21,287 bases of DNA from Candidatus Methanolliviera sp. GoM_oil (GCA_902158735.1 CABGHG010000012.1:1-21287); one strand, 5' to 3'. Numbered from the stretch's first letter, positions 6,324 through 15,397 are shown. Translations and numbers: made by a program. Notes: a model not told the origin generated them from the sequence alone.

Positions 6324-8370
6324 CGATTCTCTCAATATTTGCTGCACAAACCTTAAATTCTGGAATCTTTGAGATCGGATCCAGGGCAGGATTCGTTAGC
6401 ACGTTTGTAACTTCTTCGGAAAAGTGAAACGGTATGAAAAGCGTTTTTTCTGGTACCTCATCCGTTATTATCACATTGATGATTATTTCTCCTCTTCTCG
6501 TCGATACTTTCACCTTTTGATCCTTCAAGATACCAATTTCCTTTGCATCTGCAGGATTTATCTCGGCAAATCCTTTGGGAACTTCTCTGTTCAATGTTCC
6601 CGACCTTCTCGTCATCGTCCCCGTATTGCAATGAACCGAGACTCTCCCTGTCGTCAGCAGAAATGAATATTCTTCATCTGGCATCTCATCTGGAGAGATA
6701 TATTCGATCGCGTGGAACTTTCCTTTTCCTTCGGGTCTGGAAAATCCATTCTCATAGAGATATTTTGTTCCGGGATGATCTTTGGTGGGGCAGGGCCACT
6801 GCAATCCTCCACTCTCAAGTCTCTCATGAGATATTCCACCGTAAATCGGCGTGAGACTCGATATTTCCTCCATTATTTCTTTTGGTGATCCATAATTCAT
6901 CTCATAGCCGAACCTGTTTGCTACTTCACATACGATCTTCCATTCTTCCTTACCATGGATCGGCTCGATCGCTTTTCTTACAAGTTGAACACGTCTTTCC
7001 GTATTTGTAAATGTTCCATTCTTCTCCGCGTAGCTACAACCTGGCAATACGACATCGGCAAGTTCTGCTGTTTCCGTTAAGAATATGTCCTGAACGACGA
7101 GAAGATCTAATTTTTCCAATGCATCTCTCACGTGATTTATATCTGGATTCGATAACATCGGATTTTCACCTGATATGTACATCCCCCTTATTCTCCCGTC
7201 TGCCGCAGCATCCATCATTTCAAGAACGGTAAACCCGACATTCTCCGGTAGTGGCGTCTTCCATGCCCTCTCAAACTTCTCTCTCGCTTCTTCGTCAGTA
7301 ACGGGCTGATAACCGGTATAAACATCAGGCAAAGTACCCATATCGCATGCTCCTTGGACGTTGTTCTGCCCCCTCAATGGATTTACTCCTGTACCTTCCT
7401 TGCCTATGTTTCCGGTCAATAAAGCGAGGTTTGCAAGCGAGAGCACGTTATCCGTTCCCGTCACGTGCTGTGTGATGCCCAGACAATAGATGATCATACC
7501 CCTTTCGGCTTTTGCATACATTCTGGCCGCGGCATTGAGATCATCTGCTTGAACTCCAGAGATCTCTTCGACCTTCTCTGGCGTGTATTTCTCAATTTCA
7601 ACCGTTTTACGTAATTCTTCGAAGCATTCTGTCCTCTCCTCGATAAATTCTTTCTTCTCCAATCCTTCATTTATTATGATGTTCATCATTCCGTTCAATA
7701 ACGCGACGTCGCTGCCCAATCTCAATCTCAAATGAATATTCGCAAGTTTCGCCAGTGGTGTTATTCTAGGATCCACGACGATCAATTTTGATCCGTTTTC
7801 GACCGCTTTAATTATCTCCGATCCCACCAGAGGGTATGTCTCGGTTGTATTGCTACCGATCACGAGGATAACATCTGCACGTGTGATCTCATCGATCGAG
7901 TTCGTCATGGCACCACCGCCAAATGCCTTCGTAAGTCCGACAACGGTAGGAGCATGGCACAATCTGGCACAATGATCTATGTTGTTTGTCCCAAGCACGG
8001 CTCTTGCAAATTTCATCATCAAAAAGTTTTCCTCATTCGTACACTTTGCCGAGCTCAGGACCGCCAAGCTATCGCTACCGTATTCCTCTTTTATATCTTT
8101 TAGCCGATCTGCAACAAAATCTAACGCTTCTTTCCATGTAGATTCTACGAATTCATCACCTTTTTTGATCAACGGTTTTTTCATTCTATCGGTGCTGTGA
8201 ATAAATTCATGTGCATTCCAGCCCTTTACACAGAGTCTGCCTTTGCTAATTGAATATGTGGTTGGGGTTACACCGATCACCTCTCTATCCATAACATCAA
8301 GATAAAATCTGCATCCGCATCCACAGTATGGGCACGTCGTGAGTACCTTTTTCATTCCGTCCATAATCAT
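6304..8370 (-). CDS. fdhA: Formate dehydrogenase alpha subunit (molybdopterin oxidoreductase)
   Basis: A 688-residue catalytic subunit, normal for a cytoplasmic FdhA, expected to oxidise formate or reduce CO2 at a Mo- or W-bis-pterin site. The N-terminal CPYCGCGC plus Cys47 bind one [4Fe-4S] cluster. The active-site motif is NIDHCARLCHAPTV, with Cys138 as the metal ligand where some enzymes use selenocysteine, and the usual His next to it. Pterin-binding blocks follow, including GSNTTETYPL, LRGQNNVQGACDMG and GENPMLSNPD. The molydopterin-dinucleotide domain near the C-terminus has LTTGRVSVHCNTGTMTRR. No signal peptide is present. Met1, Met3 and Met6 are all possible starts; GAAGGA best suits Met3. 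The gene overlaps the downstream iron-sulfur subunit. Confidence 0.93.
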   Translation of the reverse strand: MIMDGMKKVLTTCPYCGCGCRFYLDVMDREVIGVTPTTYSISKGRLCVKGWNAHEFIHSTDRMKKPLIKKGDEFVESTWKEALDFVADRLKDIKEEYGSDSLAVLSSAKCTNEENFLMMKFARAVLGTNNIDHCARLCHAPTVVGLTKAFGGGAMTNSIDEITRADVILVIGSNTTETYPLVGSEIIKAVENGSKLIVVDPRITPLAKLANIHLRLRLGSDVALLNGMMNIIINEGLEKKEFIEERTECFEELRKTVEIEKYTPEKVEEISGVQADDLNAAARMYAKAERGMIIYCLGITQHVTGTDNVLSLANLALLTGNIGKEGTGVNPLRGQNNVQGACDMGTLPDVYTGYQPVTDEEAREKFERAWKTPLPENVGFTVLEMMDAAADGRIRGMYISGENPMLSNPDINHVRDALEKLDLLVVQDIFLTETAELADVVLPGCSYAEKNGTFTNTERRVQLVRKAIEPIHGKEEWKIVCEVANRFGYEMNYGSPKEIMEEISSLTPIYGGISHERLESGGLQWPCPTKDHPGTKYLYENGFSRPEGKGKFHAIEYISPDEMPDEEYSFLLTTGRVSVHCNTGTMTRRSGTLNREVPKGFAEINPADAKEIGILKDQKVKVSTRRGEIIINVIITDEVPEKTLFIPFHFSEEVTNVLTNPALDPISKIPEFKVCAANIERIDDVGDR

Positions 8371-8416
8371 GATTCCTTCTTCTGTTGCACAATCAAAGGT
8401 GAGCTCAAATAAGATA

Positions 8417-8489
8417 AGCCTCGGGGGGGATTTGAACCCCCGACTTCGTCCTTACCAAGGACGCGCTCTACCTGCTGAGCCACCGAGGC
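8417..8489 (-). tRNA. tRNA-Thr (anticodon GGT)
   Basis: Read on the minus strand, the acceptor arm GCCTCGG pairs with CCGAGGC, and the D arm and T arm (GGGGG-TTCAAAT-CCCCC) are intact. The anticodon stem CGTCC/GGACG closes the loop TTGGTAA, giving GGT. The discriminator is T, and no CCA is encoded, as is common in archaea. The tRNA begins immediately after the drg stop codon and may be processed from the drg transcript. Confidence 0.95.
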
Positions 8490-8490
8490 A

Positions 8491-9585
8491 TCACCTCTCG
8501 ATCGATATGTTCACAACGTCTCCCTCATAAACTTCATGTGAAAGCCCCACCATCTGTCCACCGTATTTGACGGAGCTACCCCATACCTTTGCATATCTAA
8601 ACTTTTCCACGAAATCTCTGTGAATCTTTCTGCAGATCTCTTCCACCGTTGAACCTTTTTTAAGTATCATAGGCTCTTTATAATCAGGCTCTTCTCCTTT
8701 ATGTTTCATATAGACTTTTATAAGGTTTAACTTTTTAAAGACACTCTCCTTAAGCTCTTCCAAATTTATGCCCTTATCCGCAGAGATCATGATCGCGTTA
8801 TATCTCTCTCCAATCGAGGTATCCTTTGTCGGCCTCAAATTCTGATCTTCGAGCATATCAATCTTATTTATAACTTTCACACAACTTAAATATACCCTGT
8901 TCTTCATCAGAGCGTCGATCAAACCATTTATATCGATCGTTTCTCTCAATATCACATCTGCATTGTGAATTTTATATTCTTTCAATACCTCTTTGATCGT
9001 TTCTTCACTTATATCCTGTTTCACGGTAGAATTTATCTTGATTCCGCCCGTAATTTTCTTCTTCACCAGAATCCTTGGCTTTTTTTGATTTAATCTAATT
9101 CCCACATTGTAAAGTTCCCTCTCGGTCTCTTCAAATACGTTAACGTGAAGGATATCCGTCATAAGAACGACCAGATCTGAAGATCTTGTGAAGGATGCCA
9201 CCTCTCTTCCTCCACCCCTCAATCCTTTTATCAGTCCCGGAACATCCAAAATCTGTATCTTTGCCCCTTCATATTCTAATATTCCCGGTTTTACCTCAAT
9301 GGTCGTGAAGTCGTACGCACCAACCTCTGCCTTCGCAGAGGTGAGCTTGTTCAAAAGCGTAGATTTTCCAACGGATGGGGGGCCTATCAGAATTACCGTG
9401 GCATCACCGACCCTTCCCACGTTATCTCTCTTTCCTCCACCTCTTGAAGAAGATCTTTTCTCTGCCTCTTCCCTTAATCTGGCTAATTTAGCCTTTAATC
9501 TCCCTATATGGTGCTCTGTAGCCTTGTTATATGGTGTACTTCTCAATTCCTCTGTTATCTCTTCGATTCGTTCATCTATCTCCAT
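8491..9585 (-). CDS. Drg-family GTPase with C-terminal TGS domain
   Basis: A developmentally regulated GTP-binding protein (Obg superfamily) of 364 residues, the usual archaeal length. In eukaryotes Drg proteins act on ribosomes; the archaeal role is presumed similar. A basic helical N-terminus (about 1-60) precedes the G domain. This has Walker A GPPSVGKST at 68-76, the switch region with DFTTIEVKPG, DVPG as G3 and NKID as G4. An inserted S5D2L-like segment follows the G3 region, and TGS runs from about residue 295 to the end (GDVVNISIER). The stop codon is one base from the tRNA-Thr 5' end. Confidence 0.94.
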   Translation of the reverse strand: MEIDERIEEITEELRSTPYNKATEHHIGRLKAKLARLREEAEKRSSSRGGGKRDNVGRVGDATVILIGPPSVGKSTLLNKLTSAKAEVGAYDFTTIEVKPGILEYEGAKIQILDVPGLIKGLRGGGREVASFTRSSDLVVLMTDILHVNVFEETERELYNVGIRLNQKKPRILVKKKITGGIKINSTVKQDISEETIKEVLKEYKIHNADVILRETIDINGLIDALMKNRVYLSCVKVINKIDMLEDQNLRPTKDTSIGERYNAIMISADKGINLEELKESVFKKLNLIKVYMKHKGEEPDYKEPMILKKGSTVEEICRKIHRDFVEKFRYAKVWGSSVKYGGQMVGLSHEVYEGDVVNISIER

Positions 9586-9604
9586 ATCAAATCTGCCTCT
9601 AAAT

Positions 9605-10279
9605 TCAGACCAATCCCAAATATTCTAACGCCTCAACCACACCCTCGCCGTGATCTTTCAAGGTGGCATAATCCGCGATCTCCTTTAGGTCTTCCTCCGC
9701 ATTTCCAACGGCTATCCCAAACCCAACCCCTCTTATAACCTCTGCATCGTTCCTTGAATCTCCAATCGCGACCGTCTTTTCCAAATCCCATCCCCTCCTC
9801 TCGAAGACGTACGAGAGCCCGGTAAGTTTGTTTATTCCCTTCCTCTTGATATGGACGGCAAAGCCAGAGTCAACGATATCTACATTGAAATCTTTCAATA
9901 GATCTCTGGCACTTCCGACGTCAAAGCCTCTTTTAAGAGCAACCTCTGACTTTCGGTATCTCATATCTATCGTCTCAAGATCCAAGAACTCTTTTAGATG
10001 ATCATAAGCCGCCAAACAGATCCTTTTATCCCCCAATATCACCTCTTCTCCGTCAAAATCTAACTTAACGACACCTCCGTTTTCCGCTATCACTTCGCCT
10101 GAAGTTCCAACGAGCTTTGATGCCGCAGAAGCAAAACAGATGACGTTCCCCGTCACAAGAATAACCGGAATTGAGAGTTTTCTTATCGCCTCGACTGCCG
10201 CACAGTCCAATCTCCTGTCTTCTCCGGTCAGCGTTCCGTCTATATCGATCGCAATAGATTCAATTTCTTCTATCTTCAT
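9605..10279 (-). CDS. Phosphoglycolate phosphatase, archaeal HAD type
   Basis: A 224-residue HAD-superfamily phosphatase with a Cof-type (IIB) cap, resembling the Thermoplasma TA0175 phosphoglycolate phosphatase. It should dephosphorylate 2-phosphoglycolate. Motif I is IDIDGTLT with nucleophile Asp12 and acid/base Asp14. Motif II is the Thr in VILVTGN, motif III the Lys of KGINKLTGL, and motif IV GDSRNDAEVI. Related sugar phosphatases share the fold, so substrate is by family. Its ATG overlaps the radA stop by four bases (ATGA), indicating translational coupling downstream of radA. Confidence 0.88.
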   Translation of the reverse strand: MKIEEIESIAIDIDGTLTGEDRRLDCAAVEAIRKLSIPVILVTGNVICFASAASKLVGTSGEVIAENGGVVKLDFDGEEVILGDKRICLAAYDHLKEFLDLETIDMRYRKSEVALKRGFDVGSARDLLKDFNVDIVDSGFAVHIKRKGINKLTGLSYVFERRGWDLEKTVAIGDSRNDAEVIRGVGFGIAVGNAEEDLKEIADYATLKDHGEGVVEALEYLGLV

Positions 10280-11247
10280 TCATCCTTTATTCCATCGGTC
10301 GTTACTTTAAATATCGCCTCACCCTCTGGCATGTTTGGAGAATCCACGAGCCTCGCTATTCTCTTCTCTCCCTTTGATTTGCGCAGATAAACTCTATATG
10401 TTGACGTGTGTCCAACGATATGCCCACCTATCGGACGCGTGGGATCACCAAAGAACGTGTCGGGCTTTGACATCACCTGGTTGGTTATGAAGATTGCGGC
10501 GTTGTATAGGTCTCCGAACCTTACCAGGCTGTGCATATGTTTGTTCAGCTTTTGCTGTCTGTCTGATAGGGTTCCCCTTCCAACATACTCTGCTCTGAAG
10601 TGTGCCGTCAGCGAATCGACGATTAGGAGTCTCACCGGTTTATCACTCTCCTTCAACTCTTTCGTGACCTCAGAGGCTTTATCCACGAGCAAGATCTGGT
10701 GATTAGAATTATATGCCCTCGCCACTCTTATATTACTTAAGACCTCTTTCTCTTCTAACCCCAGTGGAGAGGCCATCTGGAGGATCCTATTCGGTCTAAA
10801 CGTGTTTTCTGTATCTATTACAATTACGGAACCATCCAAGCCTCCTTCTTCCTTCGGTAATTGGACATTGGCACACAATTGGTGGGCAATCTGCGTCTTT
10901 CCCGAGCCATATTCTCCATAGACTTCCGTTATGGACTGGGTCTCTATTCCTCCACCCAATAACGTGTCAACCGCCTCAGATCCTGTCTTTAGCCGCTCTA
11001 CCAATTTTCTTCTCTCCAATACCTCACTTCCCGTCTCAAAATTTCCTATATCCGCGGCTTTTCTGGCGGCAGTTATGATCTTTGCCGCTGTTGGTTCCCC
11101 AATTTCTGCCGCCGCAACGAGTTCTGACGGAGAAGCGACGGCAATCGCCTCGATGGCATCATAACCTGCATCTCTAAGTTTTTCCGCGGTCGCGGGCCCC
11201 ACGCCCGAAATATCCTCTATGAATATAATTTTATCGTCATTAGTCAT
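10276..11247 (-). CDS. radA: DNA repair and recombination protein RadA
   Basis: The archaeal RecA/Rad51 recombinase forms filaments on single-stranded DNA and drives strand exchange. The 323-residue protein is full length. It has an N-terminal helix-hairpin-helix domain (about 8-62, with ISGVGPATAEKL), Walker A GEYGSGKT at 111-118, Walker B within RLLIVDSLT, and the L1/L2 DNA-binding loops around RAEYVGRGTLSDRQQ and TNQVMSKPDTFFGDPTRP. No intein interrupts it. The ATG has GGTGA seven bases or fewer upstream, and a TATA-like ATTTATTA lies near 11280-11288. It is the first gene of a radA-phosphatase unit. Confidence 0.98.
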   Translation of the reverse strand: MTNDDKIIFIEDISGVGPATAEKLRDAGYDAIEAIAVASPSELVAAAEIGEPTAAKIITAARKAADIGNFETGSEVLERRKLVERLKTGSEAVDTLLGGGIETQSITEVYGEYGSGKTQIAHQLCANVQLPKEEGGLDGSVIVIDTENTFRPNRILQMASPLGLEEKEVLSNIRVARAYNSNHQILLVDKASEVTKELKESDKPVRLLIVDSLTAHFRAEYVGRGTLSDRQQKLNKHMHSLVRFGDLYNAAIFITNQVMSKPDTFFGDPTRPIGGHIVGHTSTYRVYLRKSKGEKRIARLVDSPNMPEGEAIFKVTTDGIKDE

Positions 11248-11368
11248 ATCTTCACCATCGGCAATTGTGCTTCTATCATCTAATAAATGTATTGGGAGAT
11301 TAAGAAATGTTGAGGGAGAAAGGTTTTATTGGAGTAAAAAAAATGGTGGGATGAAGTTGAGATATAGG

Positions 11369-11440
11369 GCGGCAGTGGTCCAGGGGTTATGACTTGGGCT
11401 TCCCAAGCCCAAGACCCGGGTTCGATTCCCGGCTGCCGCA
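11369..11440 (+). tRNA. tRNA-Gly (anticodon CCC)
   Basis: The acceptor GCGGCAG pairs with CTGCCGC with discriminator A. The anticodon stem TGGGC/GCCCA closes the loop TTCCCAA, giving CCC. The T arm CCGGG-TTCGATT-CCCGG is perfect. There is no intron and no encoded CCA. A run of six T follows directly (11441-11446) and probably terminates transcription. The tRNA stands alone between divergent radA and the acyl-CoA dehydrogenase operon. Confidence 0.95.
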
Positions 11441-11585
11441 TTTTTTGGGAGATTTCAACATAAAAAAGGTAGAAAAATGCGAAGAAAGATAGAAAAAGAT
11501 AAATATAGAGAGGGATTGAATGGGGATGCATAGTTTTTGTATTTTTTAAAAAAGAGCAAAGTAAAAAAATAAAAGAGGTGAAAAA

Positions 11586-12743
11586 ATGGATTTTGAATTG
11601 ACAGAAGAACAACAAGATATAAAAAATGCGGCGAAGGAGTTTGCCGAGGGAGAATTCGATCTGGAGTACGCGAGGAAGTGTGATGAGGAGCACATATATC
11701 CAAGAGAGCTTGTACGAAAGGCGGCAAAAGAGGGATTTGTCGCAATACAATTTCCGGAGGAGTATGGTGGACAAGGGGTCGGAATGTTAGATAAATGTTT
11801 GGTTGGTGAGCAATTTGCAATTGTTGATTCCACGCTCACCCTACCGACTCTCGCTTCTGACTTTGGATCCGAACAGATCTGGCTCTTCGGAACCGATGAG
11901 CAGAAAGAGAAGTATCTACCAAAGATAGCAGCCGGTGAATCGATATCCTGTGGTATGTACACGGAGCCCGACGCGGGAAGTGATGCGGCAAGTTACAAGA
12001 CAACGGCTGAGAAAGACGGAGACGACTATGTCATCAACGGAACGAAGACATTCATTACGAATGCTTTGCAAGCAGATGTAGGTGCGATAGCGGTTATAAC
12101 AGACGAAGAAGCCCCAAAATTCTCTAATATGAGCGTTATCTGGATAGATGATCTGCAAGAGCATGAGGGTATAAAGATCTCGGACTTGGGAAGGAAGATG
12201 GGGATAAATTCCACAAGTACGTGTGAGATTGCGTTCGACAACTGTAGGGTCCCCCAATCTAATCTTGTGGGAGAAGAAGGAATGGGTTTCCTGCAGATGA
12301 TGCAGTTCTTCGATACCACGAGGGTTCCCGTAGGCGCGATGTCTGTTGGGATGGCGCAGGGCGCATATGAGAAAGCACTTGCATACTCAAAGGAGAGAAA
12401 AGTCTTTGGAATGCCCGTTGCCAAGTTTGAGGTTACGATGTTCAAGCTCGCTGAGATAGCAACTAAGATCGAGGCGGCGAGAAACCTCGTCTATAAGGCG
12501 GCTTGGAAGATAGACAATGGAACACCTGATGCGGCACTCTCTTCGATGGCGAAGTGGTACGGTGCCAAGGTAGGCGTTGATGTTTGTGATGAGGCGATTC
12601 AAATACACGGTGGATATGGATACATGGCCGACTACGACGTCGAGAGGTGGTACAGAAACGCAAAGATTCAGGAAATCTACGAGGGGACGAAGGAGATAGA
12701 GAAATACACGATTGCAAGGGAGATTATAGGGAGAATAAAGTAA
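11586..12743 (+). CDS. Acyl-CoA dehydrogenase
   Basis: A 385-residue flavoprotein of the short/medium-chain acyl-CoA dehydrogenase family, making trans-2-enoyl-CoA with FAD and electron-transfer flavoprotein. The helical N-domain starts MDFELTEEQQDIKN. The middle beta domain holds the FAD/acyl contacts GMYTEPDAGSDAAS. The C-terminal helical domain includes QIHGGYGYM. The catalytic base is Glu366 in IYEGTKEIEKYTIAR. A clear AAAGAGGTGA site precedes the ATG, with a TATA-like ATAAATATA near 11498-11506. It heads a plus-strand cluster with two thiolases. Chain-length specificity cannot be told, and no etfAB is in the window. Confidence 0.95.
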   Translation: MDFELTEEQQDIKNAAKEFAEGEFDLEYARKCDEEHIYPRELVRKAAKEGFVAIQFPEEYGGQGVGMLDKCLVGEQFAIVDSTLTLPTLASDFGSEQIWLFGTDEQKEKYLPKIAAGESISCGMYTEPDAGSDAASYKTTAEKDGDDYVINGTKTFITNALQADVGAIAVITDEEAPKFSNMSVIWIDDLQEHEGIKISDLGRKMGINSTSTCEIAFDNCRVPQSNLVGEEGMGFLQMMQFFDTTRVPVGAMSVGMAQGAYEKALAYSKERKVFGMPVAKFEVTMFKLAEIATKIEAARNLVYKAAWKIDNGTPDAALSSMAKWYGAKVGVDVCDEAIQIHGGYGYMADYDVERWYRNAKIQEIYEGTKEIEKYTIAREIIGRIK

Positions 12744-12749
12744 AAAAAA

Positions 12750-12784
12750 ATTTTATATTTTTTTTTACTTATTTTTATTTTTAC
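12750..12784 (+). terminator. T-rich terminator after the acyl-CoA dehydrogenase gene
   Basis: Several long T runs, including one of nine or more, fill the gap right after the acyl-CoA dehydrogenase stop. Archaeal RNA polymerase stops at such runs, so read-through into the thiolases is likely partial. The same AT-rich stretch could hold a promoter for the thiolase pair. Confidence 0.5.
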
Positions 12785-12814
12785 GCTACAATTCTTTTAT
12801 AAGAGGTGGCTAAC

Positions 12815-14041
12815 ATGAATGGGATAAGAGATGCAGTAATTGTGGATTATTTGAGGTCTCCAATCTCGAGATCAAGACCAAGGCAACCCGAAAGAGACGT
12901 GTTTAATAGTTTGAGGATGGACGACGTCGCCGCAAGGTTGATAGAAGAGCTCATCAAGAGAACGGGAATCAATCCAGAAGAGATTAGCGATGTACTGACT
13001 GGAACTGCAATGCCAATGGGCGAACAGTGGACGTATGGTGGAAGAAACATTGCATTCTTGGCAAAACTGCCGTTCAACGTTCCGGCAGAGCAGATTGATC
13101 GTCAGTGTGCCTCTTCAATGTCGACGATACATCAGGGCGCAATGGAGATACAACTCGGATACTCTGATATCGTCATCTCGTGCGGAATCGAGCACATGAC
13201 GCACAATCCGATGCCTGGTCCTGGTATCGATATGAGCAAAATAATGGTGGAAGTAAACCCGAGATTATTTGAGTCCGAGTATGAAAAATATGATATAATG
13301 ACGACCTTACAGATGGGTCTCACGGCGGAAAAACTATTCGATCTGAGACAGAAAGAACCGCCCCATATAACAAGGGAAGAGATGGATGAATTGGCGTTTA
13401 GGAGTCATCAAAATGCGGCAAAGGCACTCGAAGAAGGATTTTTCAAAGATGAGATAATGCCGGTAGAGATTACTTTGGCAGACGGAACGAAGAAGGTGGT
13501 TGACCATGATCTAAGCATCAGGGCAGACACAACATTAGAAAAAATTGCGGCTGTGCCTCCCGCATTCAAACCGGACGGAGCCATCACTGCGGGGAACTCT
13601 TCTCCGTTGAATGCCGCGGCGACCGCGATGATCCTGATGTCTAAGGAGAAGGCGAAGGAATACGGTCTTGATCCGATGGCAAAGATCGTTTCGATGGGAT
13701 GGGCAGGTGTCGATCCGAGTATGATGGGGCTTGGACCAGTCCCCGCGAGCAAAATGGCGTTGAAGCACGCGGGTTTGGAGGTGAAAGACATCGACTTCTG
13801 GGAGATAAACGAGGCTTTTGCAGTCGTCACAGTCAACGCGATAAAAGAGCTTGGTATAGATCCCAAAAAAGTGAACGTAAAAGGTGGAGCAATAGCTATT
13901 GGACATCCTTTAGGCGCAACGGGAACGAGACTCGTCGGAACGTTGGCACGTATCTTAAACGTGGATGATGGAAGATATGGATTGGCAACGCCGTGTGTAG
14001 GCGGTGGACAAGGAGCCGCAACAATAATAGAGAAGATGTAA
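12815..14041 (+). CDS. Thiolase (acetyl-CoA C-acyltransferase), first of a tandem pair
   Basis: A 408-residue thiolase I/II family enzyme that should cleave 3-ketoacyl-CoA or condense two acyl-CoAs. All catalytic residues are present: nucleophile Cys98 in DRQCASSM, the NEAFAVV block, His in GGAIAIGHPLGATG, and the second Cys in TPCVGGGQG. A GTG at 12806 opens the frame, but AAGAGGTGG lies six bases before ATG 12815-12817, so I start there. It lies 71 bases after the acyl-CoA dehydrogenase and 49 before a close paralogue, consistent with a beta-oxidation or acetoacetyl-CoA role. Preference for short or long chains is not visible. Confidence 0.93.
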   Translation: MNGIRDAVIVDYLRSPISRSRPRQPERDVFNSLRMDDVAARLIEELIKRTGINPEEISDVLTGTAMPMGEQWTYGGRNIAFLAKLPFNVPAEQIDRQCASSMSTIHQGAMEIQLGYSDIVISCGIEHMTHNPMPGPGIDMSKIMVEVNPRLFESEYEKYDIMTTLQMGLTAEKLFDLRQKEPPHITREEMDELAFRSHQNAAKALEEGFFKDEIMPVEITLADGTKKVVDHDLSIRADTTLEKIAAVPPAFKPDGAITAGNSSPLNAAATAMILMSKEKAKEYGLDPMAKIVSMGWAGVDPSMMGLGPVPASKMALKHAGLEVKDIDFWEINEAFAVVTVNAIKELGIDPKKVNVKGGAIAIGHPLGATGTRLVGTLARILNVDDGRYGLATPCVGGGQGAATIIEKM

Positions 14042-14090
14042 AAAGTGGAAATTTTATGAATGGTTCAGAATATTTATAGGAGGTAAAAAA

Positions 14091-15299
14091 ATGGCAGCAC
14101 TAAAAAATGTAGTAATGGTAGACTATTTGAGGTCTCCTTTTTCAAGGTCGAGACCGAACAAACCGGAGAGAGACGTATTTAACGATGTGTATATGGTTGA
14201 TGTGGCCGCAAAGTTGATAAAAGAGCTGATCAAGAGAACAGGAATCAACCCGGAGGAGATCGGTGACGTATTGAGCGGATGTACGATGCAACAAGCCGAA
14301 CAATTCCTTCTGGGCGGACGGATAATAAACATGCTGGCAGAACTTCCGATGAACGTTCCGGCACAGGGATCAGAGCGTGTCTGTTGCAGTGGCATGTCTG
14401 CCATGCATCAGGGTGCTATGGAGATTGAGTTAGGTTACTCAGATATAGTCGTCGCAGGTGGTCTAGAACATATGACACACCTCCCATTGCAGCCAGAATA
14501 TAATCCACACATGTCTGTAGCTACAACCGTGCTGGGTGAACCCTACATGAGCAAGTATGATATGATGACGGCGATGAGCATGGGTCTCACCGCGGAAAAA
14601 TTGTATGCAGAGTGCAAAGATTGGATGACGAAGGAAGATATGGACAAATGGGGCGTGAGGGCGCACAATCTTGCTGAGAAAGCCATAGATGAGGGATATT
14701 TTAAAGGTGAGATAATGCCAGTGGAGGGAACGCTTCCAGACGGCGCCAAGAAGATGATAGACGTGGATCAGGCCGTAAGAAGGGGGGCAACACTCGAGGC
14801 GACAGCAAACTTACCGCTAGCCTTTAATCCAGAAGGATTTATCACGGCTGGAAACTCCTCTCCTTTGAATGCTGGGGCGGCTTATATGATTCTGATGTCT
14901 AAGGAGAAGGCAAAGGAATGTGGTCTTGATCCGATGGCGAATATCGTCTCGTTGGGATGGGCAGGCGTCGATCCGAGTGTCATGGGAAAAGGGCCAGTTC
15001 CTGCGAGCAAAATGGCGTTGAAGCACGCGGGTTTGGAGGTGAAAGACATCGACTTTTGGGAGATAAACGAGGCGTTTACGGTTGTTGCGCTCTATGCAAT
15101 CAAGATGCTTGGTCTTAATCCTGATACGGTGAACATGAAAGGTGGCGCGACCGCAATAGGGCATCCTCTTGCCGCATCTGGGCCGAGACTTACCGGAACG
15201 TTGGCACGCATTTTAGAGATGGAAGATGCCAAATATGGAGCTGCAACGCTCTGCGGTGGTGGCGGCCAGGGGGCTACAACGATCCTAGAGCGTGTGTGA
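14091..15299 (+). CDS. Thiolase (acetyl-CoA C-acyltransferase), second of a tandem pair
   Basis: A 402-residue paralogue of the preceding thiolase with the same N-terminal block and intact catalytic residues: Cys98 in ERVCCSGM, NEAFTVV, the His in GGATAIGHPLAASG and the late Cys in TLCGGGGQG. Changes around the active site (an extra Cys99, LAASG for LGATG, a different loop near residues 125-145) suggest a different acyl chain. The AGGAGGT site is strong. A 71-base tract at 15003-15073 is almost identical to 13745-13815 of the first copy, against much lower identity elsewhere. This is the last gene of the cluster; twin hairpins follow. Confidence 0.93.
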   Translation: MAALKNVVMVDYLRSPFSRSRPNKPERDVFNDVYMVDVAAKLIKELIKRTGINPEEIGDVLSGCTMQQAEQFLLGGRIINMLAELPMNVPAQGSERVCCSGMSAMHQGAMEIELGYSDIVVAGGLEHMTHLPLQPEYNPHMSVATTVLGEPYMSKYDMMTAMSMGLTAEKLYAECKDWMTKEDMDKWGVRAHNLAEKAIDEGYFKGEIMPVEGTLPDGAKKMIDVDQAVRRGATLEATANLPLAFNPEGFITAGNSSPLNAGAAYMILMSKEKAKECGLDPMANIVSLGWAGVDPSVMGKGPVPASKMALKHAGLEVKDIDFWEINEAFTVVALYAIKMLGLNPDTVNMKGGATAIGHPLAASGPRLTGTLARILEMEDAKYGAATLCGGGGQGATTILERV

Positions 15300-15331
15300 T
15301 AAAAAAATAGAGAAAGAGAAATTAAGAGAAG

Positions 15332-15377
15332 CCAACACAAAGGTTGTGTTGGTTCATCTCACCCTTTTTTGTGAGAT
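15332..15377. terminator. Twin hairpins between convergent genes, probable bidirectional terminator
   Basis: Two perfect stems stand in a row. CCAACACAA-AGG-TTGTGTTGG (15332-15352) has nine pairs and a three-base loop. ATCTCAC/GTGAGAT (15356-15377) has seven pairs around a loop ending in six T. They fill the gap between the plus-strand thiolase stop (15299) and the minus-strand membrane protein stop (15398), where both transcripts must end. Confidence 0.6.
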
Positions 15378-15397
15378 ATCGCGTGAACAAAGTCGTT

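Noticed and set aside
7950..7970. Possible selenocysteine codon in fdhA
   Set aside because: The metal-ligand position (residue 138) is an ordinary Cys codon in ARLCHAP and the frame has no internal TGA, so no selenocysteine decoding is needed.
9188..9628. 146-codon open frame on the plus strand opposite drg
   Set aside because: It lies entirely antisense to the well-supported Drg GTP-binding domain and has no ribosome site or recognisable motif.
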